DNA of 64,000 nt. Source: Sapria himalayana. Taxonomy: Eukaryota > Streptophyta > Magnoliopsida > Malpighiales > Rafflesiaceae. Under the pieces are notes generated by a model. The model was given only the letters and a program-made list of their open reading frames with translations. It did no database searches and was not told the origin of the DNA. Position numbers and translations under genes: made by a program. Position 1 is the stretch's first letter, and the number at the start of each line of letters is the position of its first letter. The stretch spans positions 57,680 through 121,679 of the forward strand of contig JAREIK010014499.1 in the NCBI GenBank assembly GCA_029783825.1. The letters are read 5' to 3'. This document shows, piece after piece, positions 25,391-39,830 of this stretch.

Positions 25391-28300
25391 TAAAACCTAT
25401 AAACTCCTTAACACCAATACCACAAAAAACTTAAACCATTAAATAGGTATACCCTAAATAATAAATCATATATCTCTTTTTATTAGTATTCATTATAATT
25501 TTAAATATTCATTTTAATTATTTATCAATTTATTTTTATAGAAATATTAATTACAAAATAAATTATTAGTGAGAAAGATATAATTTAAATAATTTATTTT
25601 TCATCAAAAAAAATATATGCTTATAAAATGAGGCAAAATTTTTAAAATAAAAATTATTATTTAGTAATATATCTTATTTTTATTTTGAATTATTTTAGAT
25701 TCTACAATTATATTTTAATTTATATCATTCTTATTAATAGTAGTTTATTAATTTATTTATTGATCATTATTATAATATCTATTAATAAAATTATTTATAT
25801 TTAGTTTACATTATATATAATTATTAAGATTATTATAACTAAATATTATATTCACATTTAAAAAAATTTAAAATTATTATATTTTCAAAGTTTACAACCT
25901 TCAAAAATTAAAAAAATTCAAATAATTAAATTTTTTGTTTTTTAATTCTTTAGATAATAACTATAAATCACTAATGGTGTAAAGACTTAAATGACAAAAC
26001 TCCTAAACCCATAAACACTTAAATACTTAAACCATTAAACCGGAATATCCTGAATAATAAATAATAAATCTCACTTTTAATTGTATTCATTATAATTTTA
26101 AATAATTATTTTAATTATTTATTAGTTTATTATTATAGAATTATAAATTACAAAATAAATTATGAGTAAGACAAATTAATTTAAAATATTTATTTATAAT
26201 AACAATAAAATAAAGTTATAAAAAAAGCAAAACATTAAAAAAAATATTATTAAGTAATATATTTTACTTTGATTTTGAATAAATTTAGATTTTACAAATA
26301 TAATTTAAAAAATATCTATCTTATTAATAAGTGTTTATTAATTTATTTATTAATCATTATTATAATATCTAGTAATGTGATTATTTATATTGAATTTAAA
26401 TGACTATTATTTATGAAGATTATTATAAATAAATATTATATTTACATTTGAAAAAAATATAAAAATTATTTTTTTTTCAAAGGATATAACCTTTAAAAAT
26501 TAGAAAAAATAAAAAAAATAAATTTTATGTTATATCATTGTTTAAATAAAAGTTATAAACAACTAAATCCCTAAACACTTAAATCTCTAAACTCCTTAAC
26601 ATAAAAGCCCCTAAATACTTAAATCTTTAAACTCGTAAACCTTAATTATAATTTAAATAATTTATTAAAGTATTAATTACAAAATAAATTATGAGTGATC
26701 CAAATTTAATTTAAATTATTTATTTTTCATCAAAAAAATATATAAGCTTATAAAAAGAAGCAAAAACAAAAGAAACAAAAATTATTATTTAGTGATAAAT
26801 TTTACTTTGATTTTGAATAATTTTAGGTTTTGCAATTATATTTTAATTTATATCTATCATATTAATAATAGCATATTAATTTATTTTTTGATAATTGATT
26901 TAGTATCTATCAATAAAATTCTTTATATTTTGTTTATATTATATATAATTATAATGATTATAATTAGAAAATATTGTATTTACATTTTTAAATAATTTTG
27001 AAATTATTGTATTTTCCAAGGTTAGAAAATATCAAAAATAATTTTGTTGTTATTTCATTATTTAAATAAATCCTATAAACCACTAAATGCCTAAAGCCTT
27101 AAATCAATAACTCCTAAATCTCTAAAATCCTAAAAGGATAATCCTTTTAAACTAGTATACCCTAAATAATAAATAATAAATCTCAATATTATTATTTTCA
27201 TTATAATTTAAAATATTCATTTTAATTATTTATTCGTTTATTTTTATATAAATATTAATTACAAAATAAATTATGAGTTAGAAATATATAATTTATATAA
27301 ATTATTTTTAATTGAAAAATATAGATAAAATTATATAAAGAATAAAAAATTTCAAAACTAAAATTTATTATATAGTAATATATTTTACTATGCTTCTGTA
27401 TCATCCTAGGTTTAGTAATTATATTTTAATTGATATCTATCTTATTAATAATTGTTTATTAATTTATTTTTGATCATTATTAGAATATTTATCAAAAAAA
27501 TTATTTATATTGAATTTATATGATATATAAACATAATGATTATTATAACTAAATATTGTATTCACTTTTGAAAAAATTATTAAAAAATATTATATTTTCA
27601 AACGTTATAACCTTTGAAAATATCAAAAAATAAATTTTTTGATATTTTTTTAAATAACACCTATAAACCTTTAAATCCATGAATAGTTAAATCAGTAAAG
27701 TCCTAAACCCCGTAATGTCAAAATACCTAAACCATTAAACCGCTATATACTACTTAATAATTAATAAATCTAATTTTTAATTCTATTTATTATAATTTTA
27801 AAAATTCATTTTAATTATTTATTAGTTTATTTTTATATAAATATTTATCACAAAATAAATTATGAGTGTGAGAAATATAATTTAAAAAATATATATGCTA
27901 ATAAAAAAAGTAAAAATTTAAAAATTAAAAATTGTTATACAGAAATATATTTTACTATAATTTTGAATCAATTTTGGTTTTGTAATTATTTTTTAATTAA
28001 TATTTATCTTAATATCAATAGTTTATAAATTTAATTTTGATCATTATTATAATATATATAAATAAAATTATTTATATTTAATTTATATGATATATAATTA
28101 TTAATATTATTATAACTAAGTATTGTATTCACATTTCAAAAAAAAATTATTATTATTATATTTTCAAAGGTTAAACCTATGAAAATGAGAAAAGATTATA
28201 GAAATTTTGTTTCATATTTTATCTTTTTAAATAAAACGTATAGACCACTAAAAGCCTAAAAACATAAATCGCTAAAATCCTAAATGAAAACACTTGTAAA

Positions 28301-29998
28301 TACTTAATACATTAAACTGGTATACAACAATAATAAATCATAAATCTCATTTAAAATTTTTTTCAGTATAATTTTAAATTTTTATTTAAAATATTTATCA
28401 GTTTATTTTTATAGACATATTAATTACAAAATAAATTATTAGTGAGAAATGTCTAATTTAAATTAAACCGGTATCTCAAAATAATAATTAATAAATAATA
28501 AATCTCTTTTTTTTTAATTTAATTTTAAATATTCTTTTTAATTATTGATTTGTTTATTTTTATAAATATATTAATTACAGAATAAATTAAGTTAGACAAA
28601 TATAATGTATATAAATTATTTTTCATCAAAAATATTATACAAACTTTTTAAAAGAAAAAAAAAATTCAAAACAAAAAATTATTATATAGTAATATATTTT
28701 GCTTTGCTTCTGAATCATTTTATGTTTTGTAATTATATTTTAATGGATATTTATCTTATTAATAATAGATTATTAATTTATTTTTTTATCATTATTAGAA
28801 TATTTATCAATAAAATTATTTATATTGAATTTACATGATATATATTTATATAATGATTATTATAACTAAATATTATATTTACATTTTAAAATAATTTAAA
28901 AATTATTATATTTTTAAAGGTTATCATCTTTGAAAATAAGATAAAATCACAAAAATAAATTTTTTGTTATTTTATTGTTTATATAAAACATATAAACTAC
29001 TAAATGCCTACACGCTTAAATCATTAAACTTCTAAACCCCAAAACCCTTAAATACTTAAAGCTTTAAACCAACTTTAAAGGTTTAAGTATTTATAAATAA
29101 TATAAAAATATCTATCAATAAATAATAGTTTATTAATTTATTTTTTTATCATTGTAATATTTATATTTATATTTAGGTTATTAATATCTTTCAATAAAAT
29201 TGTTTATTTTTAATTTACATGATATATAATTATTAAGTTTCTTATAACTAAATATTGTATTCACATTTGAAAAAATTTAAAAATTATTATATATATAAAG
29301 GTTATAACCTTCAAAATTGATAAATAATTTTTTTGTTATTTCATTATTTAAATAAAACATATAAACTAGTAAATGACTAAACACGTAAATCACTAAACTC
29401 CTAAACTCGTAAATACTTAAACCATTAAACTGGTATACCCTAAATAATTAATCATAAATCTCATTTTTATTTGTATTCATTATAATTTCAATATTCATTT
29501 TAATTATTTATTAGTTTATTTTTATAGAAATATTAATTGCAAAATAAAATTATGAATGAGACAAATATAATTTAAATAATTTATCTTCATCAAAAAAATT
29601 TATAAGCTTATAAAAAGAATCAAAAATTTAAAAATAAAAAATTATTATTTAGTAATATATGTTACTTTGAATTTTAATCGTTTTAGGTTTTGCAAATATA
29701 TTTTATTTAATATCTATCTTATTAATAATAGTTTATTAATCTATTTTATGATGAATATTATAATATCGATCATAAAAATTATTTATTTTGAATATACATG
29801 ATATTTAATTTGTATGATTATTATAATTAAATATTGTATTAACATTTGAAAAAAAATTAAAAATTATAATATTTTCAATGGTTATAACATTGAAAATAAG
29901 AAAAAATCATAAAAAAATTTTTTTTGTTATTTAATTATTTAAATAAAACCTATAAACCACAAAATACCTAAATACTTAAATTACTAAACTCCTAAACC
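25348..29998 (-). repeat. Satellite array, reverse, from the switch to E2 B
   Basis: Palindrome centres lie near 25,894, 26,486, 27,020, 27,608, 28,175, 28,925, 29,305 and 29,882. The block 25,375-27,030 is a diverged copy, in the same orientation, of 51,580-53,270, with matching spacings of about 592 and 535 bp. The unit at 28,925-29,305 is the 385-bp type that accompanies E2. The monomer around 27,608-27,700 is the hAT-target type with no hAT inserted, a diverged empty site near 27,670-27,680. No gene. Confidence 0.9.
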
Positions 29999-31071
29999 CT
30001 GATACTGCTGCACCACACACATAGTGACGGACCATGGTATACGCGTGCACATATTCTTGTCCATTTTGATGTAGCATTTATAGGGGCCAACAAATCCTGG
30101 AAGCAGGTAGAAGTATGGGTCACCAGCTTGTAGAGGGCCCAACTAGCAAGCCCGGAATAATAACATTCAGACAACAGACGCAATCGAGCAAATTGGTCGG
30201 GAGTAAACCCAGGAGTAGCTAGTAGTGGGTCCCACTGGCCCTATCAGGTAGCATAGAGGGCCACCTAATCACCGCCAAACAGGAGTAGCGGGTAATCCAT
30301 GATTAATTGGAAAGCCGGAAAAATCCGAAGCATCACAAAGCAGGGCCAATAAGCAATGTAGTACATACCAGCCACACGGGAGCGAAAGATTCAAACTTGT
30401 AGTTTATGTTTGTAGTCTTATTTGTATTTTGGACTTTGTATGCACCATGTACTTATAGAGATGGATCATGACATACTCACACAAACAATCTTGTATGTTC
30501 TCTATGTAGCATGCAATGGGAGCAACTAGACCCATGAGTATTTTTAGGTGGGGCCCACTAATGCATTTTGTAACTACACATTTGGCGATGCTACACTCCT
30601 GGGAGCAGAAGACCCATCTTTATAGCATTTTGTAATTTTACCTGTATTCTAGCTTGGTTGTACGTGTAGATAATTAGACTATGAGATGGACCTCATCACA
30701 CATGCACACCGATGCATGCATATTTTTTGATATTTTGTCGGTGCAACATACAACCACTTCTTGGAGATCGAGAAGGAAGCATTCTAACCCAAAAGATAAT
30801 CTTTTTAGGATTATTGGAGCAAAAGAAAGTGGAATTCAGAGGTGAGAATGAATTGACAAAGTGCCATAGATATGGACTTGTGGATTTATGGGTATTCAGT
30901 TTTACATGTATTCCATTGCATTGCAATGACATAGGCAAATGCTTGATGCTGCAAGTCACACACATGCACAATCTTATATTTGCATAGTTTTAATATGGTG
31001 CATCATTCAGGTTCCTCCAAATGGTTTGGACAAATCCGAATGGAAAGGATACAGTGCGCATAATGACTCAA
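29999..31071 (-). repeat. E2 copy B, truncated and fused to hAT copy C
   Basis: Reverse-strand equivalent of about 13,789-14,861 of E2 copy A, the element's downstream 1.07 kb. Its outer end (TGATACTGCTGCACC) and flanking satellite match the other copies. The inner end stops at about 31,070 in CATAATGACTCAA, where the sequence turns into hAT. The telomere-like tract and the upstream 1.4 kb are missing. The 91-codon ORF at 30,696-30,971 stays open but differs from copy A's at about 17 residues, which suggests drift, not a protein. Confidence 0.85.
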
Positions 31072-32458
31072 ACACTAGAGGTAGAATATTATGAGTCAGA
31101 AAATTTACAAGTTACCTCATAAAAAGTTTTCAATAAACGAGACAAAATTTTGACATTTGTTCAGTCTCTCTCTATTGGAACGTTTGAACCAAACTCCTTC
31201 AAAAACTATTTTGTCTTTGTCATCCAACTTATCAAATTATTTTTGATATTTTATATCAGTTTGTAGCATCAAATAACTTGAATTCCATCTTGTAGGACAA
31301 TCTAATTGCAATGAAGATCCATATGTGAAGTTTGCTATTTCAACACATAACTTAAACATATCCAATCTTTTTAGGACTGCTCCTCACATATTTCACCATA
31401 CCTCTAATTTTTTATTATGTACTCTCAACTACTGCAATTCCATCTCTGAAAATTAAGTTTAGGATATGAGCACAACATCTCATATGAAAATGATCACCTT
31501 TGAAAGATACAACACTTTCCTTCACAAGCCTTTTTTTCAATTGTTCAACCGCAACATAATTATTTGATGCATTGTCAACAGTAATGCACATCAACTTTCT
31601 CAAACCCCATTCATTAATTCAAAACTAAATATAATTTCTAATATTAACACCAAAATTACTTTTAATTACACAAAAGTTCAATAGCCTTTTATGCATATTC
31701 CTTTGAGAATCAATGAAATGAACAGTCAAATATATATAAGACAAATTTTGAATGCTAATCCAAGTGTCCATAGTCAATGAAACTCTACAACAATGAGATG
31801 ATATGCTATCAAATAATTTCTTCTTTTCCTTCACAAACAAAGAAAAATAATTTCTCAATATAGAGTACCTAGATGGAATTTTAAATTGAGGCACACTAAC
31901 TTCACAAAATTCCTTAAACTCAACCCTCTCAACAAAACAAAAATACAATTCATCTTTTATGATCATTTTCACCAAAGCCTCCCTAACTAGTTGTTGATCA
32001 AATTGCCAAAAATGTTAATTTGTTATCCTCTGAACTAGTACCTTTAGTGAAACTCAACAAATTTTGTGACTTGTCTTTACCTATGTGAGCTTCTATTAAT
32101 TCTTTTTTGTGTGAAAATTTTTTACAAGTATTTCCATAAACCTGAAGTACCTTGATCACTTTTTGCCAATTATTCTTTACTAGACCATATACAAGCTATC
32201 ATACGATTCATTTCCATCTGAATCAACTAATATCTCATAAGTTTCCCAAACAGTAGACTTATACTTTTTATGAGCTTGAGGTTCATATGTACCTTGACTT
32301 TATTTTACAATTGGAATTGAAGAACCTACCGTAACAATAGAAGGGTTTGTGAAAGGATGATGATTGGATTTACCAGTACTTTGATCATTTGAGATGTGAT
32401 CATCTTCAATTTATTGTTTTTTTCGTTTACCACTGGATTGTGCCATTTGCATTGCCAT
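31071..32458 (-). pseudogene. N-terminal half of hAT transposase, copy C
   Basis: The likely start codon is at 32,456-32,458 on the minus strand. An early TAA follows the basic stretch GKRKKQ. Open fragments are 31,625-31,975 (116 codons: KMIIKDELYFCFVERVEFKE, then SLTMDTWISIQNLSY with the first core Asp) and 31,415-31,603 (62 codons: ITVDNAS and RCCAHILNLI). The gene is cut off at the E2 fusion before the second half of the RNase H-like core and the hATC domain. Confidence 0.88.
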
Positions 32459-33035
32459 TAATTAATATGATATCTTAAGCATAAATACATATAAATATTT
32501 CAAACAAGTAAGCTCTATAAAACTTAATGTAACACATTCAGCCCACTCATTCGGCCCAACCACAACACCACAACCGATTCTCAACAAAACTGACTGAGAC
32601 ACATAATAATAATTATTAATAACTTAATTCTCATTAGAAAAACAAACCAAAAGGCTGGTGGCATCTAAGACATGGTAGAGGCAACCAGATGTGCGACGGA
32701 CAAGGGCTGGACCTAACTAATCACGGCTGGAATGGCGTGAGGTGACTTGGAACTCGTCGGAACAGCAATAGGTGCGTCGGAATTGGATGGGCAGTAGCGG
32801 AATTGGTGGCATCTTCATGTTATATATATATATTTTTGCTTTTAGTATCGGTTTTTTAGGATGGGATGGTTCTTGGGATGGTTATTGCTTAAGATCCGTA
32901 ACCATCCCAAAAGAAAAAATATGTGACAAAACAGGATGGGATAAGTCAAAGTCAATGGATTTTTCTTAGTCCCAATTTTTTCGGGACAAGACTTCGGGTC
33001 GGGTCGCGAATCTCCGAGTCCCGTGAGCAACCCTA
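31071..33035 (-). mobile_element. hAT transposon copy C, 5' half only
   Basis: On the minus strand the 5' terminus TAGGGTTGCTCACGGGAC is at 33,035, next to target copy CTAAATGC (33,036-33,043; GCATTTAG on the complement). The element runs for 1,965 bp and breaks off at the point equivalent to about 8,718 of copy A. The 3' half, right terminal repeat and right target copy are absent. It is immobile without its right end. Confidence 0.92.
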
Positions 33036-33043
33036 CTAAATGC

Positions 33044-36000
33044 ATATAAAGTTAAATCAGTGAACTTCTAAACCCCGTAGTGCCTAAATACATAAACCAT
33101 TAAACCGCTAAATACTACTTAATACCTAATAAATCTATTTTTTATTGCTATTTATTATATTTTTAAATATTCATTTTAATTATTTATTAGTGTATTTATT
33201 TAGAAATATTTATTACAAAATAAATTATGAGTGAGACAAATATAATTTAAATAATATATTATTTATCTAATAAAAATATATGCTTATAAAAGAAGTATAA
33301 ATTTAAAAATTAAAAATTATTATCAAGTAATATAAGCTACTTTAATTTTGAATCAATTTGGGTTTTGTAAATATTTTTTAAATAATATCTATCTTAATAT
33401 TAATAGTTTATAAATTTATAATATCTATTATAAATTTATAAAGTTTATTATAATATCTATTATAAATTTATAATATTTTATTAATAGATATTATTATAAT
33501 ATCTTTTAATAAAATTATTTATATTGAGTTTAAATTATATATAATTATTAAGTTTATTTTTACGGAATATTATATTCACATTAAAAAAAATTAAAAATTA
33601 TTATAATCTCAAAATTTATAACCTTCAAAAATTTAAAAAAATCAAAAAATTAAATTTTTTATTTTTTCATTCTTTAAATAAAAACTATAAATCACTAAAG
33701 GCCTAAACACTTAAATCACTAAACTCCTAAACACCTAAATACTTAAACCATTAAAGTAGTATATCCTGAATAATAAATAATAAATCTCTATTTTACTTGT
33801 ATTCATTATAGTTTTATATATTCATTTTAATTATTTTTTATTTTATTTTTATAGAATTATAAAATTAAAAATAAATTATGAGGAAGACAAATATAATTTA
33901 CATAATTTAATTTTAATAAAAAAAATATAAACTTATAAAAAGAAGCAAAACATCAAATAAATTATTATTTAGTAATATATTTTAATTTGATTTTGAATAA
34001 ATTTATGTTTTGAAAATATATTTTAAATAAACTCTTTCTTATTAATAATAGTTTATTAATTTATTTTTTGATCATTAATATAATATCTATCAATATAATT
34101 GTTTATATTGAATTTACATGATATATAATTATTAATATTATCATAACTAAATATAGTATTCACATATAAAAAAAATTTAACAATTGTTATATTTTCAAAG
34201 GTTATAACCGTCAAAAATGATAAAAAATAACAAAAATAAATTTTTTGTTATATCATTGTTTAAATAAAACTTATAAACCATTAAATGCTTAAACACATAA
34301 ATCTCTAAACTCCTAAATCCCTAAGCCCCTAAATACTTATACCTTTAAACTCGTAAACCTTAAAAATAATTTAAATAATATATTGAAATATTAATTACAA
34401 AATAAATTATGAGTGATACAAATATAATTTAAATAATTTATTTTTCATCAAATAAATATATACGCTTTTAAAAAGAAGCAAAAAATTAAAAACAAAAATT
34501 ATTATTTAGTAATAAATTTTACATTGTTTTTGAATAATTTTAGGTTTTTTAATTATATTTTAATTTATATCTATAATATTAATAATAGAATATTAATTTA
34601 TTTTTTGATAATTGATATCATATCTATCAATAAAATTGTATATAATTAGTTTGTATTATATATAATTAATATGATTATTATTACTAAATATTGTATTCAC
34701 ATTTTTAAAAAAATTTAAAATTATTATATTTTCGAAGGTTATAACCTTTGAAAATGTGAAAAAATATCAAAAATATTTTTATTGTTATTTCATTGTTTAA
34801 ATAAAACCAATAAACCACTAAATGCCTAAAAACATAAATCACTAAAATCGTAAATGATAAAACCTTTAAATACTTAAACCATTAAACTGATAAACATTAA
34901 TAATAATTCATAAATCTCATTTTAATTTTTATTCAGAATAATTTTAAATTTTTATTTTAATTATTTATTTGTTTATTTATATATAAATATTAATTACAAA
35001 ATAAATTGAGCCGTCAAAAATAATTTATATAAATTATTTTTCATCAAAAAATTATAAATAACCTTTTTAAAAGAAAAAAAATTTTCAAAACAATAAATTA
35101 GTATATAGTAATATATCTTGCTTTGCTTCTAAATCATTTTAGGTTTTATAAGTATATTATAATTGATATACATCTTGCTAATAATAGATTATTAATTTAT
35201 TTTTTGATCATCATTAGAATATTTATCAATAAAATTCTTTATATTGAATTTACATGATATATAATTTTAAAGATTATTATAACTAAATATTATATTTACA
35301 TTTGAAAATAATTTAAAAATTATTATATTTTTAAAGGTTATCATCTTTGAAAATGAGATAAAATCACAAAAATAAATTTTTTGTTATTTTATTATTTATA
35401 TAAAACCTATAAACTACTAAATTCCTAAATGTTTAAATCATTAAACTCCTAAACCCCGAAATGCCAAAACCCTTAAATACTTAAAAATTTAAACCATCTT
35501 TAAAGGTTTAAGTATTTATAAATAATATATCAATATCTATCAATAAATAAAAGTTTATTAACTGATTTTTTGATCATTATTATATTTATATTTATATTTA
35601 GTTTATTAATATCTATCAATAAAATTGTTTATTTTTAATTTACATGATATATAATTATTAAGTTTATCATAACTAATTATTCTTTTCATATTTGAAAAAA
35701 ATTTAAAAATTATTATATTTATAAAGGTTATAACCTTCAAAATTGTTAAAAAATTTGAAAATTTTTTTTTATTATTTCATTATTTAAATAAAACATATAA
35801 ACTACTAAATGCCTAGACACTTAAATCAGTAAACTACTAAACTTCTAAATACTTAAACCATTAATCCGGTATACCCTAAATAATTAATAATAAATCTCAT
35901 TTTTATTTGTATTCATTATAATTCTAATATTCATTTTAATTATTTATTAATTTATTTTTATAGAAATATTAATTGCAAAATAAAATTATGAATGAAACAA

Positions 36001-36434
36001 ATATAATTTAAATAATTTATCTTCTTCAAAAAAATTAATAAGCTTATAAAAATAATAAAAAATTTAAAAATAAAAAATTATTATTTCGTAAGATATTTTA
36101 CTTTGATTTTGAATCGTTTTATGTTTTGCAAATATATTTTAATTAATATCTATCTTATTAATAATAGTTTATTAATCTATTTTATGATCAGTATTATAAT
36201 ATCGATCAATAAAATTTTTTATATTGAATTTACATGATATTTTATTTTTATGATTATTATAATTAAATATTATCTTACCATTTGAAAAAAAAATTAAAAA
36301 TTATAATAATTTCAATGGTTATAACCTTGAAAATTAGAAAATATCATAAAAATATTTTTTTGTTATTTAATTATTTAAATAAAACCTATAAACCACAAAA
36401 TACCTAAATACTTAAATTACTAAACTTTTTAACC
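33044..36434 (-). repeat. Satellite array, reverse, between hAT C and E2 C
   Basis: Palindrome centres lie near 33,605, 34,205, 34,737, 35,337, 35,728 and 36,316. The 34,205-34,737 interval is the short type of about 532 bp, and 35,337-35,728 is the E2-associated 385-bp type. The stretch 33,540-34,960 is a diverged copy of about 53,780-55,170. The monomer near 34,960-35,000 has lost one half of the internal duplication. No gene. Confidence 0.91.
33416..33472. repeat. Local 25-bp direct repeat at a monomer joint
   Basis: A 25-bp segment beginning TTATAATATCTATTATAAAT occurs at 33,416-33,440 and again at 33,448-33,472, a 32-bp period. It marks where the hAT C flanking monomer joins a monomer of another class, and probably reflects replication slippage or end-joining filler at that joint. 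Confidence 0.75.
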
Positions 36435-38553
36435 CTGATACTACTGCACCACGAACACATAGTGACGGACCACAGTGCACACGTGCACATATTCTTGTCA
36501 AATTTGGTGTAGCATTTAGAAGGGCTAGCAATTCCTAGAAGTAGCCAGAAGTAAGGGCCACCAGCTTGTAGAGGCCCCCGCTAGCAAGCTGGGATGATAA
36601 CATTCAGATAACTGATGTGACCGAGCAAAGTGGTCGGAAGTAAACCCAGGAGTAGCTAGGAGTGGGTCCCACTAGCCCTATCCGGCAGCATAGAGGGCTA
36701 CCCAACCATCGCCCAATGGGAGTAGTGGGTAATTTGTGATTAATTGGAGAGCTGGAAAAATCTGAACCATCACCAAGCAGGGCTAGTATGCAATGGAGTC
36801 CTGACCAGCCACATGGGAGGTAAAGATTCAAACATGTAGTTTATGTTTTTGTCTTATTTGTATTTTGGACTTTATATGCACCATGTACTTGTAGAGATAA
36901 ATCATGACATACTCACACACACAATTTTGTCTGTTCTCTATGTAGCATGCAATGAGGGCAACTGGACCCATGAGTATCTCTAAGTGGGGCCCACTAATGC
37001 ATTTTGTAAATACACATTAAGCGATGCTACTCTTCCGGGAGCAGAAGTCCCATCTTTATAGATTTTGTAATTTTACATGTATTCTAGCTTGGTTGTATGG
37101 GTAGATAATTAGACTATCAGATGGGCCTCATTACACATGCACACCGATGCATGCATAATTTTTGATATTTTGTCGGTGCAAGATACAGCCACTTCTTGGA
37201 ACTCGCGGAGGAAGCATTCTAACCCAAGATATACTCTTTTAAGGATCATTAAAGCAAAAGAATGTGGAATGCAGAGGTGAGAATGAATTGACAAAGTTCC
37301 GTAGAGATATTCTAACACAAGATATACAGTTTTACATGTATTTCATTGCATAGAAATTACATAGGCAAACGTTTGATGCTGCATGTCACACACATGCACA
37401 ATCTTATATTTGCATAGTTTTAATATGGTGCACCATTCAGGTTCCTCCAAAAGGCTTTGAAAAATCCGAATGGAAAGGACGTAGTGCGCATAATTACTCA
37501 ATGCCAACTCTGAAGTCCGGGAATGCCAAGTGATTTTAGCTGTATTCGTACGCTTGGAATTATTAGGCATTATGTTTTTTTATGTATTTTATGCATAGAA
37601 TCATTAAGGTGCATAGGATTTGGTGTGCTGGCCTAAATTAGTCAGCTTTTTAGTCTATTGTAAGTTGTGTGCCTAAATGATAAACAAAGTGCGTTTTTTA
37701 CAAAAAAAACAAAAAAAACCATAAACCCTAACCTTTAAATCCTAAACCTAAAACCATAAACTATAACCCTAATCCAAAAACCCTAAATCCAAAATCTCAT
37801 GTTTTCCACTTTTATAATCAAATGACTATGTGTTAAATTTAAATAGAAATTCAAAACTTTTAAGAATGTCACAGATTTATATTTTTGTATATGTAGCACA
37901 ATGTCATGACTCAAGGGGTGAGTTATAAATTTAGTCTATCTCTTGATTTAGATTATTGTAGCATTAGCAATGATCATGATTGAATATTTTGTCTCTAGAA
38001 CAAAATCATATAGATGAGAATATGCCATAACTTGTGTCTCTCTGTTGAACATATTGTTATGGCACTAAGAATGATCATGAATACATATATAATCACTATA
38101 ATATTGGGTCACAGTATTGGATATGACCATAGCTTATGCATTTTATCTTTACATAGACATACCAATATAATAAATTTTTTGATTCTGATTGAAAGAGAGC
38201 CAGTGCTTCTTGCCCTGCTCAAACCGCCCCGGGGCTAGTTTGTCCTAATAGCCTACAAGTTGGTTATTATTTTAGAAGTGAACTATGTTTTAAAAACATT
38301 GCTTTGAGTGTGTGCTTGAGATATATTTTATAAGAACTTAATATAATCAATATAAATAGCATCTTCAACAACTAGCTATTTCAACACATAGGGGTACAAC
38401 TTTGGTTTAGTCTGTTAGCGTACATGAGTCAAATTACCTTTGATAGCTGAGTGATTTAACATCAAATATGATGAGACATAATAGATATAAAGTAAAAGCT
38501 TATATTATTTTGTTTAGAGCTTTAGCAATCATTCTAGAGTTGAGAGAGGAACA
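36435..38553 (-). repeat. E2 copy C with internal deletion
   Basis: Reverse-oriented copy with both outer ends (TGATACTACTGCACC on the left, GAGAGAGGAACA on the right). It is about 2.12 kb instead of 2.45 kb. A deletion of about 343 bp at about 38,150 joins sequence equivalent to 58,385 and 58,727 of copy D. At about 37,300-37,325 a short piece like 37,218-37,235 replaces the usual sequence, a small local duplication or conversion. The telomere-like tract is kept. Confidence 0.85.
37718..37797 (-). repeat. Degenerate telomere-like tract in E2 copy C
   Basis: CCCTAAA/CCCTAAC variants on the plus strand are the complement of the TTTAGGG-like tract of E2 copy A, in the same relative position and flanked by the same homopolymer run. 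Confidence 0.85.
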
Positions 38554-39609
38554 ATTTTAATTATTCAGTATAATTTTAATTTTTATTTTAATTATTTATC
38601 AATTTATTTTTATAGAAATATTAATTACAAATAAATTATTAGCGAAACAGATCTAATTTAAATTAAACTGGTATACCCTAAATAATAAATAATAAATAAT
38701 AAATCTCATTTTTTTCATTATAATTTTAAATGTTCATTTTAATTATTTATTTGTTTATTATTATATAAATATTAATTAAAAAAAAATTATGAGTTAGACA
38801 AATATAATTTATGTAAATTATTATATAGTAATATATTTAGGTTTGTTTATGAATCATTTTATGTTTTGTAATTATATTTTAATTGATATCTATCTTATTA
38901 ATAATAGATTATTAATTTATTTTTTGATCATTATTACAATATTAATCACTAAAATTGTTTATATTGAATTTATATGATATATAAATATAATGATTATTAT
39001 AACTAAATATTGAATTCGCTTTTGAAAAAAATTTAAAAATTACTATATTTTCAAAGGTTATAACCTTTGAAAATATCAAAAAATAATATAAATAAATTTT
39101 TTGTTATTTTATTTTTTAAATAAAACCTATAAACTAGTAAATGCATAGGTGATTAAATCAGTATACTCCTAATCTCCGTAATACCTAAGTAAATAATCCA
39201 TTAAACCACTATATAATACATAATAATTAATAAATCTAATTTTTATTTCAATTTATTATAATTTTAAATATTCTTTTAATTATTTTTAGTTTATTTTTAT
39301 AGAAATATTTATTACAAAATAAATAATGACTAAGACAAATATAATTTAAATAATTTAATTTTAATCAAAAAATATATATACGCTTATAAAAGAAGTAAAA
39401 TATAAAAAATAAAAAATATTATTCAATAATATATAATACTTTAATTTTGAATCAAATTGGGTTTTGTAAATATATTTTAATTAATATCTATCTTATTATT
39501 AATAGTTTATTAATTTAATTTTTGATCATTATTATAATAACTATGAATAAAATTATTTATAATGAATTTATATGATGTATGATTAATAATAATATTATAA
39601 CTAAATATT

Positions 39610-39830
39610 GTATTAACATTTCATAAAATTTTAAATCTCAAAACCATTAAACTGGTATACATTAATAAAAAATCATAACTCGCATTTTAATTTTTATTCA
39701 GTATAATTTTAAATTTTTATTTTAATTATTTAATGGTTTATTTTTATAAAAATATTAATTACAAAATAAATTATTAGTGAGATAAATATAATTTAAATAT
39801 TTTAAATTTCATCAAAGATTATAACTTTCA
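39610..39830 (-). repeat. Short broken satellite monomer
   Basis: Two jumps in the monomer, near 39,630 (from the AAATTTT-rich zone straight to AAAACCATTAAACTGG) and near 39,820 (from TTTCATCAAA straight into a palindrome arm), leave a residue of about 200 bp. This explains the odd 765-bp spacing between flanking palindromes. Confidence 0.75.
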
